Of a stretch of DNA of 64,000 bases, positions 53,607 to 62,585 are shown in pieces (position 1 is the stretch's first letter; each line of letters starts with the position of its first letter). The DNA lies in NCBI RefSeq assembly GCF_900130125.1, contig NZ_FQXY01000011.1:1740748-1804747 (forward strand). Reading direction: 5' to 3'. Position numbers and translations under genes: made by a program. This DNA is from Bacteroides congonensis. Its GTDB lineage: Bacteria; Bacteroidota; Bacteroidia; Bacteroidales; Bacteroidaceae. Under the pieces are notes generated by a model, which did not search any database, had not been told where the DNA came from, and saw only the letters and a list, made by a program, of their open reading frames with translations.

Positions 53607-55710
53607 GCTGAATCCGTTTCCGGTCGGTATCTACGTTCATTACTTTCACCATGACGTGCTGATGGATGGATACGACTTCTGTCGGGTCGGAGATGAACCG
53701 TTCGGCCATTTGGGAGAGATGTACAAGGCCATTCTCCTTGATACCTATATCGACGAAAGCACCGAAATTGGTGATATTGCCTACGATGCCCGGAAGAATC
53801 ATTCCTTCGCGGAGATCGGCTATGGTGCGCACGTTCTTGTCAAATTCAAATACTTTGATGGCTTTACGCGGGTCACGTCCCGGTTTGTCGAGCTCTTGCA
53901 GGATGTCCTGTAAGGTAGGCAGACCAACGGTGGGGGTGATATAGTCGGAGATGGTAATCTTCTGACGGATCCCCTTGTCGGTTATCAGTTCATCGACGGT
54001 ACATTTCAGGTCTTTTGCCATCTGCTCCACGATGTGGTAACTTTCGGGATGCACGGCCGTATTGTCCAACGGGTTCTTTGCCTCTGGGATACGAAGGAAA
54101 CCCGCACATTGCTCAAAAGCTTTCGCGCCCATGCGCGGGACTTTCATCAGTTCTTTGCGTGAACTGAATGCTCCGTTTTCTGCCCGATAGTTGACGATAT
54201 TCTGGGCCAGTTGCGGGCCTAAACCGGAAATGTACGTCAGCAGATGACTACTTGCCGTGTTCAGGTTCACTCCGACAAGGTTCACGCAGTTTTCTACAGT
54301 CTGGTCGAGTGCCTTCTTCAGCTTCGTCTGGTCTACATCGTGCTGATATTGACCGACTCCGATGGATTTGGGATCAATCTTTACCAATTCGGCCAACGGA
54401 TCCATCAACCGGCGTCCGATAGAAACTGCTCCTCTGACTGTCACGTCATATTCGGGAAACTCGTCACGGGCGATTTTGGAAGCCGAATAAATGGAAGCTC
54501 CCTGCTCGCTGACTACAAACACGGGAATCTGACGGTCGAAGCTCTGACGGCTGATAAAATCTTCCGTTTCACGACTTGCCGTCCCGTTACCGATGGAGAT
54601 GGCTTCTATCTGATAGGCTTCAATCATCTTGCGGAGTTTGGATGCCGCTTCACTGGTTTTGTTGACGGGCGGATGCGGGTAAATATTCTCGTTATGCAAT
54701 AAATTTCCTTGCGCGTCGAGACAGACAACTTTACATCCGGTACGGAATCCGGGGTCGATGGCGAGTACCCGTTTCTGTCCTAAAGGCGCTGCGAGAAGTA
54801 GCTGGCGAAGGTTTTCGGCAAAAACACGGATGGCTTCATCGTCCGCTTTCTCTTTCGACTGGGCGGCAAATTCCGTTTCGATGGAAGGTTTGAGCAGGCG
54901 TTTGTAGGCGTCGATGGTAGCTTCGTTCACTTGGCGGCTGCATTCGTTGTTGCCACGTACGAACTGGCGTTCCAGACGTTCGAGGCATGCTTCGTCGTCC
55001 GGGGTGATGGAGACTTTCAGCAGTCCTTCCGATTCTGCCCGGCGGATGGCGAGCAGACGGTGGGAAGTGCAGCGTTTCAAGGGTTCGGAGAAGTCGAAGT
55101 AATCACGATATTTGGCGGCTTCTTCCTCTTTGCCTTTCACTACTTTGGCACTGATTTCCGCCTGGCGGCTGAATTGATTACGTATGGCGTTGCGGGCACG
55201 CTCGTCTTCGTTCACTTGTTCGGCGATGATGTCGCGCGCACCTTTCAGGGCATCTTCCACATCTTTCACTTCACCTTTGACAAAGGCGGCGGCACGGGCG
55301 GCGGGATTGTTTTCCCTTTGTAACATCAAGAGGGTGGCGAGCGGTTCCAGTCCTTTCTGACGGGCTGCTTCGGCACGCGTCTTCCGCTTGGGTTTGTAGG
55401 GGAGGTAGATGTCTTCCAGTTCCGTCGGATTCCAGGTATCGTTGATACGTTTTTCCAACTCGGCGGTCAGCTTTCCCTGTTCGGTGATGGTGCTGAGAAT
55501 CGTCTCTTTGCGCTTGGCTATGTCGCACAGCTTATCATGCTGCTCCTTTATCTGCTCTATCTGAACTTCATCCAGTCCGCCCGTAGCCTCTTTACGGTAG
55601 CGGCTGATAAAAGGAATCGTGGCACCTTCACCCAGAAGATGGAGAGTGCTGCTTATTTGTCTTTCCGGTATCCCTGACAGGCCGGAAATCATCTTGTGAA
55701 ATAATTCCAT
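53578..55710 (-). CDS. tex: Tex family RNA-binding transcription accessory protein
   Basis: About 710 residues from the ATG at 55710 (MELFHKMISG; an upstream in-frame ATG at 55749 gives an unlikely 13-residue extension). Tex N-terminal helices with 'VPFISRYRKEATGGLDE'-like sequence (here ATIPFISRYRKEATGGLDE), YqgF/RNaseH-like domain 'VLAIDPGFRTGCKVVCLD' near 335, helix-hairpin-helix 'GLGPQLAQNIVNYRAENG', and C-terminal S1 domain 'EGMILPGIVGNITNFGAFVD'. Conserved nucleic-acid-binding protein linked to transcription. Core gene. Confidence 0.96.
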   Translation of the reverse strand: MELFHKMISGLSGIPERQISSTLHLLGEGATIPFISRYRKEATGGLDEVQIEQIKEQHDKLCDIAKRKETILSTITEQGKLTAELEKRINDTWNPTELEDIYLPYKPKRKTRAEAARQKGLEPLATLLMLQRENNPAARAAAFVKGEVKDVEDALKGARDIIAEQVNEDERARNAIRNQFSRQAEISAKVVKGKEEEAAKYRDYFDFSEPLKRCTSHRLLAIRRAESEGLLKVSITPDDEACLERLERQFVRGNNECSRQVNEATIDAYKRLLKPSIETEFAAQSKEKADDEAIRVFAENLRQLLLAAPLGQKRVLAIDPGFRTGCKVVCLDAQGNLLHNENIYPHPPVNKTSEAASKLRKMIEAYQIEAISIGNGTASRETEDFISRQSFDRQIPVFVVSEQGASIYSASKIARDEFPEYDVTVRGAVSIGRRLMDPLAELVKIDPKSIGVGQYQHDVDQTKLKKALDQTVENCVNLVGVNLNTASSHLLTYISGLGPQLAQNIVNYRAENGAFSSRKELMKVPRMGAKAFEQCAGFLRIPEAKNPLDNTAVHPESYHIVEQMAKDLKCTVDELITDKGIRQKITISDYITPTVGLPTLQDILQELDKPGRDPRKAIKVFEFDKNVRTIADLREGMILPGIVGNITNFGAFVDIGIKENGLVHLSQMAERFISDPTEVVSIHQHVMVKVMNVDTDRKRIQLSMIGVQQD

Positions 55711-55779
55711 ATATAGTCTTTTGAAAATAAATGAGCGACAAAAATACATATAAATCTCATATAACCCGACAAGTTTTAT

Positions 55780-55787
55780 TATATTTG
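55780..55787 (+). promoter_or_regulatory. -7 promoter box for the sensor kinase gene
   Basis: TATATTTG, 35 bp before the ATG at 55823; no clear -33 TTTG. Divergent from tex. Confidence 0.55.
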
Positions 55788-55822
55788 CAGCTTGAATAAA
55801 AGAATTGACACATCAAAACTGC

Positions 55823-57769
55823 ATGATTATGCTGAGATTTTTAGGATATCTTTTTATCTTTTCCCTTTGGCTTTTACAGTCAATGGAAATCTTTGCTGCC
55901 TCTAAAGACAAGAATCCCATCCTGATTATCTGTTCCTATAATCCCGCTGCCCACCAGACTTCGGTAACTATTTCCGACTATATGGAAGAATATAATAAGT
56001 TGGGCGGAAAACGGGATATTATCATCGAAAACATGAATTGCAAGAGTTTCTCGGAGTCTCCTTTGTGGAGCGACATGATGACGCAGATTCTTTCTAAATA
56101 TAAGGGGGAGAACCATCCGGCACAGATTGTCTTGTTAGGACAGGAAGCGTGGGCGGCTTATTTGTCGCAGAGGGATTCGATGCAGGTCAAAGTGCCGGTG
56201 ATATGCAGTCTGGTCAGTAGCAATGTGGTGATTCTGCCGAAAGATACGATGGAGCATCTCGATAGCTGGATGCCCGAATCGGTCGATATATTTGACGACC
56301 ATCTGAATATTCCTGAACTGAAGTCGGGCTTTATCAACCGTTATAATATTGAGGATAATATCCGCATGATTCAGGCTTTTTATCCGAAGACGGAGCACAT
56401 AGCTTTCATTTCGGACAATACCTATGGTGGAGTGACGATGCAGGCGTTGATGCGAAAGGAGATGGAGAAATTTCCTGACCTTGACCTGATTCTGATGGAC
56501 GGACGGAGACATACAATCTACACGATTGTCGAGGAATTGAGAAATCTGCCGGAAAATACAGTGATTATGGTGGGAACCTGGCGGGTGGATATGAACGAGG
56601 GGTATTTCATGCGGAATGCTACATATGCGATGATGGAAGCGACTCCTACCATCCCGACTTTTACACCATCATCGGTGAGCCTGGGATATTGGGCAATCGG
56701 CGGCGTGCTGCCCGATTACCGGAAAGTGGGTGGAGAAATGGCTATGGAATCCATCCGTCTGGATAATCAGGCGGATAACCGGATAGGGGATGTGGAGAAG
56801 CATCTGGAGATTATCGGTTGCAAGGCTGTATTGGACAGCCGGAAGATGAAAGAGTGGGGGTTGAATCCGGATGTTTTACCTTTTGATGTGCAGCTTGTCA
56901 ATCAGCCGGTTTCGTTCTATCAGCAGTACACGTATCAGATATGGTCTGCCTGTGCGCTGTTTGTGGTGTTGACGCTGGGACTGTTCATTTCTCTTTTCTT
57001 TTATTTCCGTACGAAGCGTCTGAAGGATGAACTGTTGAAGTCGGAGAAGGATTTGCGCGTGGCGAAAGATAAGGCGGAAGAGTCCAATCGACTGAAGAGC
57101 GCTTTCCTTGCGAATATGAGCCATGAGATACGGACACCGTTGAACTCGATTGTCGGATTCTCGGATGTGCTGGCTGTGGGCGGCAGCACGGAAGAGGAAC
57201 AGCAGTCTTATTATCAGATTATCAAAACGAATTCTGACTTGTTGCTGCGCCTGATTAATGATATTCTCGATCTTTCCCGTCTGGAAGCCAACCGGGTGAC
57301 TTTGACATGGGGGGAGTGCGATGTGGTGCAATTGTGCAGGCAAGTGGTGGCTTCCGTCAGTTTCTCGCAGCAGTCGTCGGATAATCAGTTTCTGTTTACT
57401 ACAAAAATTGATACTTACCGCATGGAGACGGATGTACAGCGTATGCAGCAGGTGATTATCAATTTGCTTTCAAATGCGAATAAGTTTACGAAAAAAGGAA
57501 CGATTACGTTGGACTTTTCGATTGATGAGACGAAGCAAATGGCTGTTTTCTCGGTGACGGACACGGGATGCGGTATCCCGAAGGAGAAGCAGGGGCTTGT
57601 GTTCGAGCGTTTTGAGAAGCTGAATGAGTATGCGCAGGGAACAGGTCTGGGACTGTCTATCTGCAAATTGATTGTGTATAAATGGAAGGGTGCTATATGG
57701 ATTGATCCCGACTATACCGGTGGGGCCCGGTTCGTATTCTCGCATCCGCTAAAAATAGAAAAAGAATGA
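55823..57769 (+). CDS. Membrane sensor histidine kinase with ABC-type periplasmic sensor
   Basis: About 648 residues from the ATG at 55823 (or 55829). Signal/TM at the N-terminus ('FLGYLFIFSLWLLQSMEIFAA'); periplasmic domain about 30-355 resembling ABC substrate-binding sensors ('NPILIICSYNPAAHQTSV', 'HIAFISDNTYGGVTMQALM'); second TM 'IWSACALFVVLTLGLFISLFFYF'; HisKA with 'FLANMSHEIRTPLNSIVGFSDVL' (His near 435); HATPase with 'QQVIINLLSNANKFTKKGTI', 'VTDTGCGIP' and 'GTGLGLSICK'. No receiver domain and no response regulator gene beside it. The stop overlaps the start of the phosphatase gene (ATGA), so the two are translationally coupled. Confidence 0.93.
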   Translation: MIMLRFLGYLFIFSLWLLQSMEIFAASKDKNPILIICSYNPAAHQTSVTISDYMEEYNKLGGKRDIIIENMNCKSFSESPLWSDMMTQILSKYKGENHPAQIVLLGQEAWAAYLSQRDSMQVKVPVICSLVSSNVVILPKDTMEHLDSWMPESVDIFDDHLNIPELKSGFINRYNIEDNIRMIQAFYPKTEHIAFISDNTYGGVTMQALMRKEMEKFPDLDLILMDGRRHTIYTIVEELRNLPENTVIMVGTWRVDMNEGYFMRNATYAMMEATPTIPTFTPSSVSLGYWAIGGVLPDYRKVGGEMAMESIRLDNQADNRIGDVEKHLEIIGCKAVLDSRKMKEWGLNPDVLPFDVQLVNQPVSFYQQYTYQIWSACALFVVLTLGLFISLFFYFRTKRLKDELLKSEKDLRVAKDKAEESNRLKSAFLANMSHEIRTPLNSIVGFSDVLAVGGSTEEEQQSYYQIIKTNSDLLLRLINDILDLSRLEANRVTLTWGECDVVQLCRQVVASVSFSQQSSDNQFLFTTKIDTYRMETDVQRMQQVIINLLSNANKFTKKGTITLDFSIDETKQMAVFSVTDTGCGIPKEKQGLVFERFEKLNEYAQGTGLGLSICKLIVYKWKGAIWIDPDYTGGARFVFSHPLKIEKE

Positions 57770-59508
57770 AACGGATTACATTAATTTATGTGTGGCTTCT
57801 ATGTCTGGTGCTGTCGGCGGCAGCGCAGGAAAAAGTGGTGAAGCTGAAGATTGTACAGACAAGCGATGTGCACGGCAACTATTATCCTTACAATTTCATA
57901 ACCCGTCAGGAATGGAAAGGCAGTCTTGCACGGATATATTCGTTTGTGCAGAAAGAGCGCGAGCAGTATAAAGATAACCTGATATTATTGGATAACGGGG
58001 ATATTTTGCAGGGACAGCCTACCGCTTATTATTATAATTACATAGATACTGTGTCTCCGCATCTTTGTGCAGAAATGATGAATTATATGAAGTATGATGC
58101 CGGCAACATGGGCAACCATGACGTGGAAACGGGACGTGCCGTGTTCGACCGTTGGATCGGCACTTGTGACTTCCCCGTGCTGGGTGCCAATATCATCGAT
58201 ACATCTACGGGAAAGACGCATCTGCCGCCTTATAAGGTGTTGGAGCGTGACGGCGTGAAAATCGTTGTTCTCGGAATGATTACCCCTGCCATCCCGGCAT
58301 GGCTCTCGGAAAATTTGTGGAAGGGGTTACGTTTTGATGATATGGAAGAGACGGCTCGCAAGTGGATGAAGATTATTCGTGAAAAGGAAAATCCGGATTT
58401 GGTCATCGGGCTGTTCCATGCGGGACAGGAAGCATTCAAGATGTCGGGAAAATATAATGAGAATGCGTCACTGGATGTAGCGAAGAATGTGCCGGGATTT
58501 GATATGGTATTGATGGGGCACGACCATGCCCGTGAATGTAAGAAGGTGATGAATGTGGCCGGAGATTCGGTGCTGATTATTGATCCGGCAAGCAACGGGG
58601 TTGTCTTGTCGAATGTGGACGTAACTGTCAGGATGAAAGACGGCAAGGTCTTGGGCAAGGATATTCAGGGAGTGCTGACGGCTACGAAGGAGTATGGTGT
58701 CAGCGAGGATTTTATGAAGCGTTTTGCTCCGCAATATGAGGACGTGCAGAAGTTTGTTTCCAAGAAGATCGGTACGTTTACCGGGGATATTTCTACGCAT
58801 CCTTCTTTCTTCGGCCCTTCTGCTTTTATAGATTTGATACATACATTGCAGCTTGATATTACAGGGGCTGAGATTTCCTTTGCCGCTCCGCTTTCATTCG
58901 ACGCGGAAATAAAGAAGGGAGATGTATTCGTGAGCGATATGTTCAACTTATACAAATATGAGAATATGTTGTATGTGATGACATTGTCGGGAAAAGAAAT
59001 CAAGGATTTCCTGGAAATGTCTTATTATATGTGGACTAACCGGATGAAGTCGCCGGACGATCATCTGCTCTGGTTCAAGGAGAAACGTCGTGAAGGTGCG
59101 GAGGACAGGGCTTCTTTCCAGAATTTCAGCTTTAACTTCGATTCGGCTTCGGGCATTATTTATACGGTGGATGTCACCAAGCCGAAAGGGGAGAAGATAA
59201 CGATTGTCAGTATGGCGGATGGTTCTCCTTTCCATTTGGATAAGATTTATAAGGTGGCGTTGAACTCTTATCGGGGTAATGGCGGTGGAGAATTACTGAC
59301 AAAAGGGTCGGGCATTCCTCAAGAGAAATTGAAAGAACGTATTGTCTTTTCTACTGATAAGGATCTTCGTTTTTATCTGATGAATTACATTGAGAAGAAG
59401 GGAACGATGGATCCGAAAGCGTTGAACCAGTGGAAGTTCGTTCCGGAGAAGTGGACAGTGCCTGCTGCCAAACGTGATTCCGAATATTTGTTCGGGCATG
59501 GTCAATAA
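57766..59508 (+). CDS. 5'-nucleotidase/UshA-like metallophosphoesterase, exported
   Basis: 580 residues. Signal peptide 'LIYVWLLCLVLSAAAQ'. Calcineurin-like metal site: 'LKIVQTSDVHGNYYPYN', 'LLDNGDILQGQP', 'AGNMGNHDVETG', 'DLVIGLFHAGQE', 'VLMGHDHA'. C-terminal 5'-nucleotidase domain about 330-540 ('FGPSAFIDLIHTLQLDITGAEISFAAPLSF', 'NSYRGNGGGELL'). Likely releases phosphate from periplasmic nucleotides. Overlaps the sensor kinase gene by 4 bp, suggesting the kinase senses a related molecule (inference). Confidence 0.93.
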   Translation: MKRITLIYVWLLCLVLSAAAQEKVVKLKIVQTSDVHGNYYPYNFITRQEWKGSLARIYSFVQKEREQYKDNLILLDNGDILQGQPTAYYYNYIDTVSPHLCAEMMNYMKYDAGNMGNHDVETGRAVFDRWIGTCDFPVLGANIIDTSTGKTHLPPYKVLERDGVKIVVLGMITPAIPAWLSENLWKGLRFDDMEETARKWMKIIREKENPDLVIGLFHAGQEAFKMSGKYNENASLDVAKNVPGFDMVLMGHDHARECKKVMNVAGDSVLIIDPASNGVVLSNVDVTVRMKDGKVLGKDIQGVLTATKEYGVSEDFMKRFAPQYEDVQKFVSKKIGTFTGDISTHPSFFGPSAFIDLIHTLQLDITGAEISFAAPLSFDAEIKKGDVFVSDMFNLYKYENMLYVMTLSGKEIKDFLEMSYYMWTNRMKSPDDHLLWFKEKRREGAEDRASFQNFSFNFDSASGIIYTVDVTKPKGEKITIVSMADGSPFHLDKIYKVALNSYRGNGGGELLTKGSGIPQEKLKERIVFSTDKDLRFYLMNYIEKKGTMDPKALNQWKFVPEKWTVPAAKRDSEYLFGHGQ

Positions 59509-59552
59509 GTAGCCAATAATGTTCTTTTTGTCCTGTAATATCCTATCTTGAC

Positions 59553-59583
59553 TTGTATATATGATTTATTGCTGATATATTTG
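59553..59583 (+). promoter_or_regulatory. Promoter of the AraC-family gene
   Basis: TTG (59553-59555), 20-bp spacer, TATATTTG (59576-59583), 18 bp before the ATG at 59602. Confidence 0.75.
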
Positions 59584-59601
59584 TCGTAAAAAAGAGAGAG
59601 T

Positions 59602-60501
59602 ATGGATATTCAAAGTGTTCCGAAGATTGGTATTTCTTCGGTGGTTCATTCAAAGCATATAGATTCCGACAGCATTGATGTTGTTGATAATGATATAGCG
59701 CTCTTCGATACGGAGAGCGTTATTTCCTTGTATAATGGCCCCAGTAAAATGGAGGTACTGACAATAGGGCTTTGCCTGCAGGGCGAAGGGGCTTTCAATA
59801 TCAGTTTGCGCGAGTTTCAGTTGTCACCGGGAGTGATGGTAGTGGCGTTGCCGAATCAGATTATCGAACACCGGTATTTCAGTCCGGACTATAAAGGTAT
59901 ATTCTTTGCTGTGTCGAAGAATGTATTGGAGACATTACCTAAGGTCGGGAATATGCTTTCGCTGTTTTTCTATCTGAAGGATTATCCATGCTTCAGTCTC
60001 ACTCCGCATGAGCAGGAAGTGATTCAGGAATATCATACGTTTGTGAGAAAGCGGTTGAGGGACAAAAAGGGTACATACCGCAGGGAAGCTGTAATGGGTT
60101 TGATGCAGGGCTTTTTCTTCGAGCTTTGCAATATCTTTAATAATCATGCTCCTGTAGCTGCTGCGCCTAAAACCAAGACCAGAAAAGAGTATATCTTCGA
60201 GCGTTTTTATGAATCGTTGGTCGAGTCTTACCAATTTGAACGTAGTGTGAAGTTTTATGCGGATCAGTTGTGCCTGACGCCCAAGCATTTGTCGGGTGTG
60301 GTGAAAGAGGTCAGCGGGAAAACGGTGGGAGAGTGGATTGATGAGTTTGTTATCCTGGAAGCGAAAGCGCTTCTGAACTCTTCAAGTATGAATATACAGG
60401 AGATTGCCGACCGGCTGAATTTTGCCAACCAGTCTTTTTTCGGGAAGTATTTCAAGCATTATACAAATATGTCTCCCAAGGAATACCGGAAAAGCCGATA
60501 A
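59602..60501 (+). CDS. AraC-family transcriptional regulator
   Basis: 299 residues. N-terminal cupin-like sensing part ('GLCLQGEGAFNISLREFQLSPGVMVVALPNQIIEH') and C-terminal twin HTH about 205-298: 'VKFYADQLCLTPKHLSGVVKEVSGKTVGEWI' and 'IQEIADRLNFANQSFFGKYFKHYTNMSPKEYR', ending 'KSR'. Target unknown; the neighbouring genes are candidates. Confidence 0.94.
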   Translation: MDIQSVPKIGISSVVHSKHIDSDSIDVVDNDIALFDTESVISLYNGPSKMEVLTIGLCLQGEGAFNISLREFQLSPGVMVVALPNQIIEHRYFSPDYKGIFFAVSKNVLETLPKVGNMLSLFFYLKDYPCFSLTPHEQEVIQEYHTFVRKRLRDKKGTYRREAVMGLMQGFFFELCNIFNNHAPVAAAPKTKTRKEYIFERFYESLVESYQFERSVKFYADQLCLTPKHLSGVVKEVSGKTVGEWIDEFVILEAKALLNSSSMNIQEIADRLNFANQSFFGKYFKHYTNMSPKEYRKSR

Positions 60502-60519
60502 CGGGGAATTCCGTTATCG
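60496..60519. terminator. Short hairpin between convergent araC-type and crp-type genes
   Basis: CGATAACGG (60496-60504) / CCGTTATCG (60511-60519), 6-nt loop, overlapping the AraC stop codon. No T-run; possible bidirectional terminator. Confidence 0.45.
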
Positions 60520-60536
60520 CAGTCGGGAAGAATGTC

Positions 60537-61121
60537 TTATAGAACCCCGGAACGTACGCGGCTCAATGTTTCGGGCGTCATCAGCAGGTAAGAGGCTATG
60601 TACGCCAAGGGAGCCCGTTTGATGATTTCGGGATGTGTTTCGAGCAGGAGATTATAACGCTCACGGGCGGACTCAAAACGCCACGAGTCTGCTTTGACCT
60701 GTGATACGATCAGGGAGTATTCCAGTATTTTCTGATAGAACATATTGATTTCCCAGTTTTCTCTCGCCAGTTTTTGTATCATGTCCCGAGGGAACAGATA
60801 GATTATACTAGGTTCCAGTGTTTCTACTATCAGTCGTGTAGGGACTTGTTTCAGGAAACTTTCAATGCACATGGTGATACATCCTTCATAGGAGAAATGT
60901 TCGGTAACGTCTTTCCCGTTTTTATAGTAGTACTGCCTGAGCATTCCTTTGCCGACAAATACGATTTCGTGGGCTACTTCTCCTTCCTTCAGCGCGATGG
61001 CTCCTTTAGGGAATTCTTCACGAATCAGTATGCTTTCTATCTGTCGTCTTCCTTCTATACTCATCTCGGGGAAACGGGAGTTTACAACGGCATTTACCGT
61101 TTCTCTTAATAGTGTATCCAT
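60537..61121 (-). CDS. Crp/Fnr-family transcriptional regulator
   Basis: 194 residues. Cyclic-nucleotide-binding-like barrel about 20-120 ('FPKGAIALKEGEVAHEIVFVGKGMLRQYYYKNGKDVTEHF'), then helices and a short HTH 'APLAYIASYLLMTPETLSRVRS'. No Cys set for an Fe-S cluster, so not an Fnr-type oxygen sensor. Divergent from the lipoprotein gene at 61230 and may control it. Confidence 0.92.
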   Translation of the reverse strand: MDTLLRETVNAVVNSRFPEMSIEGRRQIESILIREEFPKGAIALKEGEVAHEIVFVGKGMLRQYYYKNGKDVTEHFSYEGCITMCIESFLKQVPTRLIVETLEPSIIYLFPRDMIQKLARENWEINMFYQKILEYSLIVSQVKADSWRFESARERYNLLLETHPEIIKRAPLAYIASYLLMTPETLSRVRSGVL

Positions 61122-61194
61122 GTCTTTTCTGTCTTGATGTGTGCAAAAATACTAAAAACGGTTGACATAAATCAAGTGTGGTACAAAAAAGATG

Positions 61195-61202
61195 TATATT
61201 TG
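61195..61202 (+). promoter_or_regulatory. -7 promoter box for the lipoprotein gene
   Basis: TATATTTG, 27 bp before the ATG at 61230; no -33 TTTG at the right distance. Its position excludes the upstream in-frame ATG at 61134 as start. Confidence 0.6.
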
Positions 61203-61229
61203 CCTCTCAAATCAAGATGTAAGACGATA

Positions 61230-61958
61230 ATGGATAAGATAATAGGAGTAGCAGTGTTACTGCTTTGTTTATATGGTTGCGCGAAGGATAATGATGCTAT
61301 TTATTATCCGGTAGGCAACGTGAACGTTGAGAATGGCGATCCGGCTCTGGAAGATGGAAAGGGTGAATTGGTTGCCCGTAGTTATAATGACGAGGACTAT
61401 GTACTGGATACGATAGCGCAATATCCGGGAGATCCTACCCTCGGCAAGTTGACGTTTATGGTTAATCTGAAAAATCAATTGGCAGGTAAGGAAGCTGAAG
61501 GATTTAATGGAATCGGTAAGTCCGGACTAACAATGAGTCTTGGATACAAGAATGGTAACTATCCGCAAGAAAGTCAAATCCCTGTCTATACCTCATCGGA
61601 TGTGACTACTGCTTATGCCGTCAAGCTCCGTTTAAAAGGAGAATTGACCTTGTCGGGGGATGAATGGATGATCGACTATGTTTATGCCCAACTGGCGAGC
61701 CTGTTTCAGCCATATCCGCCTACGGCTTTCCCGGAAGTCTTCATGTGTAAAGGTGGAGAGCAATCATTTGCCTATTTCGACTCTTTCCGCAGAACCTGGA
61801 CATTCGATATTGAGTATAATCGCTCTAATCTTTCTTTCAGCCAACTGTATTTTAACTTATTCGTAAACTTGGCAGGGCAGAAACGGGAGGACAGAGTCCG
61901 GTTGCGGATTGATAAAGATTCTTACTTTGAGATATATAAATTAAAAGAGGGAGTGTAG
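61230..61958 (+). CDS. Hypothetical lipoprotein
   Basis: 242 residues. Signal 'MDKIIGVAVLLLCLYGC' with a lipobox Cys, then an acidic region ('DNDAIYYPVGNVNVENGDPALEDGKGELV') and beta-rich sequence ending 'RVRLRIDKDSYFEIYKLKEGV'. No family recognised with certainty; it looks like the NigD-like or other small Bacteroides surface lipoproteins. Divergent from the Crp-type regulator. The terminator stem begins within its last codons. Confidence 0.75.
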   Translation: MDKIIGVAVLLLCLYGCAKDNDAIYYPVGNVNVENGDPALEDGKGELVARSYNDEDYVLDTIAQYPGDPTLGKLTFMVNLKNQLAGKEAEGFNGIGKSGLTMSLGYKNGNYPQESQIPVYTSSDVTTAYAVKLRLKGELTLSGDEWMIDYVYAQLASLFQPYPPTAFPEVFMCKGGEQSFAYFDSFRRTWTFDIEYNRSNLSFSQLYFNLFVNLAGQKREDRVRLRIDKDSYFEIYKLKEGV

Positions 61959-61979
61959 TTAGAACTACACTCCCTCTTT
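61944..61979. terminator. Bidirectional terminator between the lipoprotein gene and tRNA-Glu
   Basis: Perfect 17-bp stem (61944-61960 and 61963-61979; GAGGGAGTGTAGTT / AACTACACTCCCTC core) with A-tract and T-tract ends, so it works in both directions. Overlaps the last codons of the lipoprotein gene and ends 8 bp from tRNA-Glu. Confidence 0.9.
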
Positions 61980-61987
61980 CAATTTTG

Positions 61988-62059
61988 TAGTGGGTACGAG
62001 AATCGAACTCGTATTACATGCGTGAGAGGCATGTGTCCTAACCGTTAGACGAACCCACC
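61988..62059 (-). tRNA. tRNA-Glu (CTC)
   Basis: 72 nt on the minus strand. Acceptor GGTGGGT pairs with ACCCACT (G-U at the first pair), D-arm GTCTAACGGTTAGGAC, anticodon loop CCTCTCACG with anticodon CTC, T-arm ACGAG-TTCGATT-CTCGT, discriminator A. CCA is not encoded. Confidence 0.93.
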
Positions 62060-62075
62060 GATTTTTAATTGATTT

Positions 62076-62110
62076 AAAAAGAGCCAAGTCCTAAAACTTA
62101 GCTCTTTTTT
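62076..62110. terminator. Hairpin between the two tRNA genes
   Basis: AAAAAGAGC (62076-62084) pairs with GCTCTTTTT (62101-62109), with further pairs inside. It lies between tRNA-Ser and tRNA-Glu; since no promoter is seen for tRNA-Glu, it may be a partial terminator or processing structure. Confidence 0.6.
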
Positions 62111-62124
62111 ATTTTGAGATTTTG

Positions 62125-62211
62125 CGGAAGCTGGGGGATTCGAACCCCCGGTACCCTTACGAGTACGTCAGTTTAGCAAACTGGTGGTTTCAGCCACTCA
62201 CCCAAACTTCC
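62125..62211 (-). tRNA. tRNA-Ser (GCT)
   Basis: 87 nt on the minus strand, class II with a long variable arm (GACGTACTCGTAAGGGTAC region). Acceptor GGAAGTT / AGCTTCC, anticodon loop TTTGCTAAA with anticodon GCT, T-arm GGGGG-TTCGAAT-CCCCC, discriminator G. CCA not encoded. Confidence 0.95.
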
Positions 62212-62241
62212 TTGAACCCGCATTCTCTCTCAAATGCGGTG

Positions 62242-62273
62242 CAAAGATAGGGGGAAGTTTTTGACTATGCAAA
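62242..62273 (-). promoter_or_regulatory. Promoter of tRNA-Ser/tRNA-Glu
   Basis: Minus strand: TTTG (62273-62270), 20-bp spacer, TATCTTTG (62249-62242). Transcription would start about 25 nt before the tRNA-Ser 5' end. Confidence 0.8.
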
Positions 62274-62404
62274 TCTTTTAGCAAGAATTTTTTTACGGTT
62301 TTTGGAAGAAATGAGATAACCTGCTATGTTTCAAATGTTAAACGGGAGAAATTTTTTTTCGGAGCTTTTGAATTTTAGTAGCAGGGAAGGGGGGTGAAAC
62401 ATAT

Positions 62405-62481
62405 TGACGCTATCCGCTCGTTATAGTGACGGTATACTGACGGGATGGGGTAACTATATTGATGGGATAGTGACGCTATCT
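62405..62481. repeat. 11-bp periodic repeat array
   Basis: Seven consecutive 11-bp units. Good copies of TGACG(C/G)(T/G)AT begin at 62405, 62427, 62438, 62460 (TGATGGGAT) and 62471; degenerate ones at 62416 and 62449. One unit equals about one helical turn. It lies in the gap between tRNA-Ser and the VWA gene. Confidence 0.65.
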
Positions 62482-62513
62482 GAATACATAAAAAAAGGCA
62501 GAAAAAAGAGCAT

Positions 62514-62581
62514 AAAAAAAGGCTATCTATCCCAGACAGCCAATCTTTTGTTAACCTTAAATCTAATACTATGAAAAACAC
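62514..62581 (-). ncRNA. Candidate short RNA (about 65 nt) with its own promoter and terminator
   Basis: On the minus strand a consensus promoter (62616-62586) is followed after about 40 nt by a terminator hairpin GGCTGTCT / TAGATAGCC (62541-62521) and T7 (62520-62514). Start near 62580 gives a transcript of about 65 nt. An in-frame ORF on this strand runs through the terminator and looks spurious. The RNA could be a small regulatory RNA or a leader. Function unknown. Confidence 0.6.
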
Positions 62582-62585
62582 ATTG

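Noticed and set aside
62375..62581. 68-residue minus-strand ORF upstream of the tRNAs
   Set aside because: It reads through an intrinsic terminator and an 11-bp repeat array and has no family resemblance; the small-RNA interpretation fits better.
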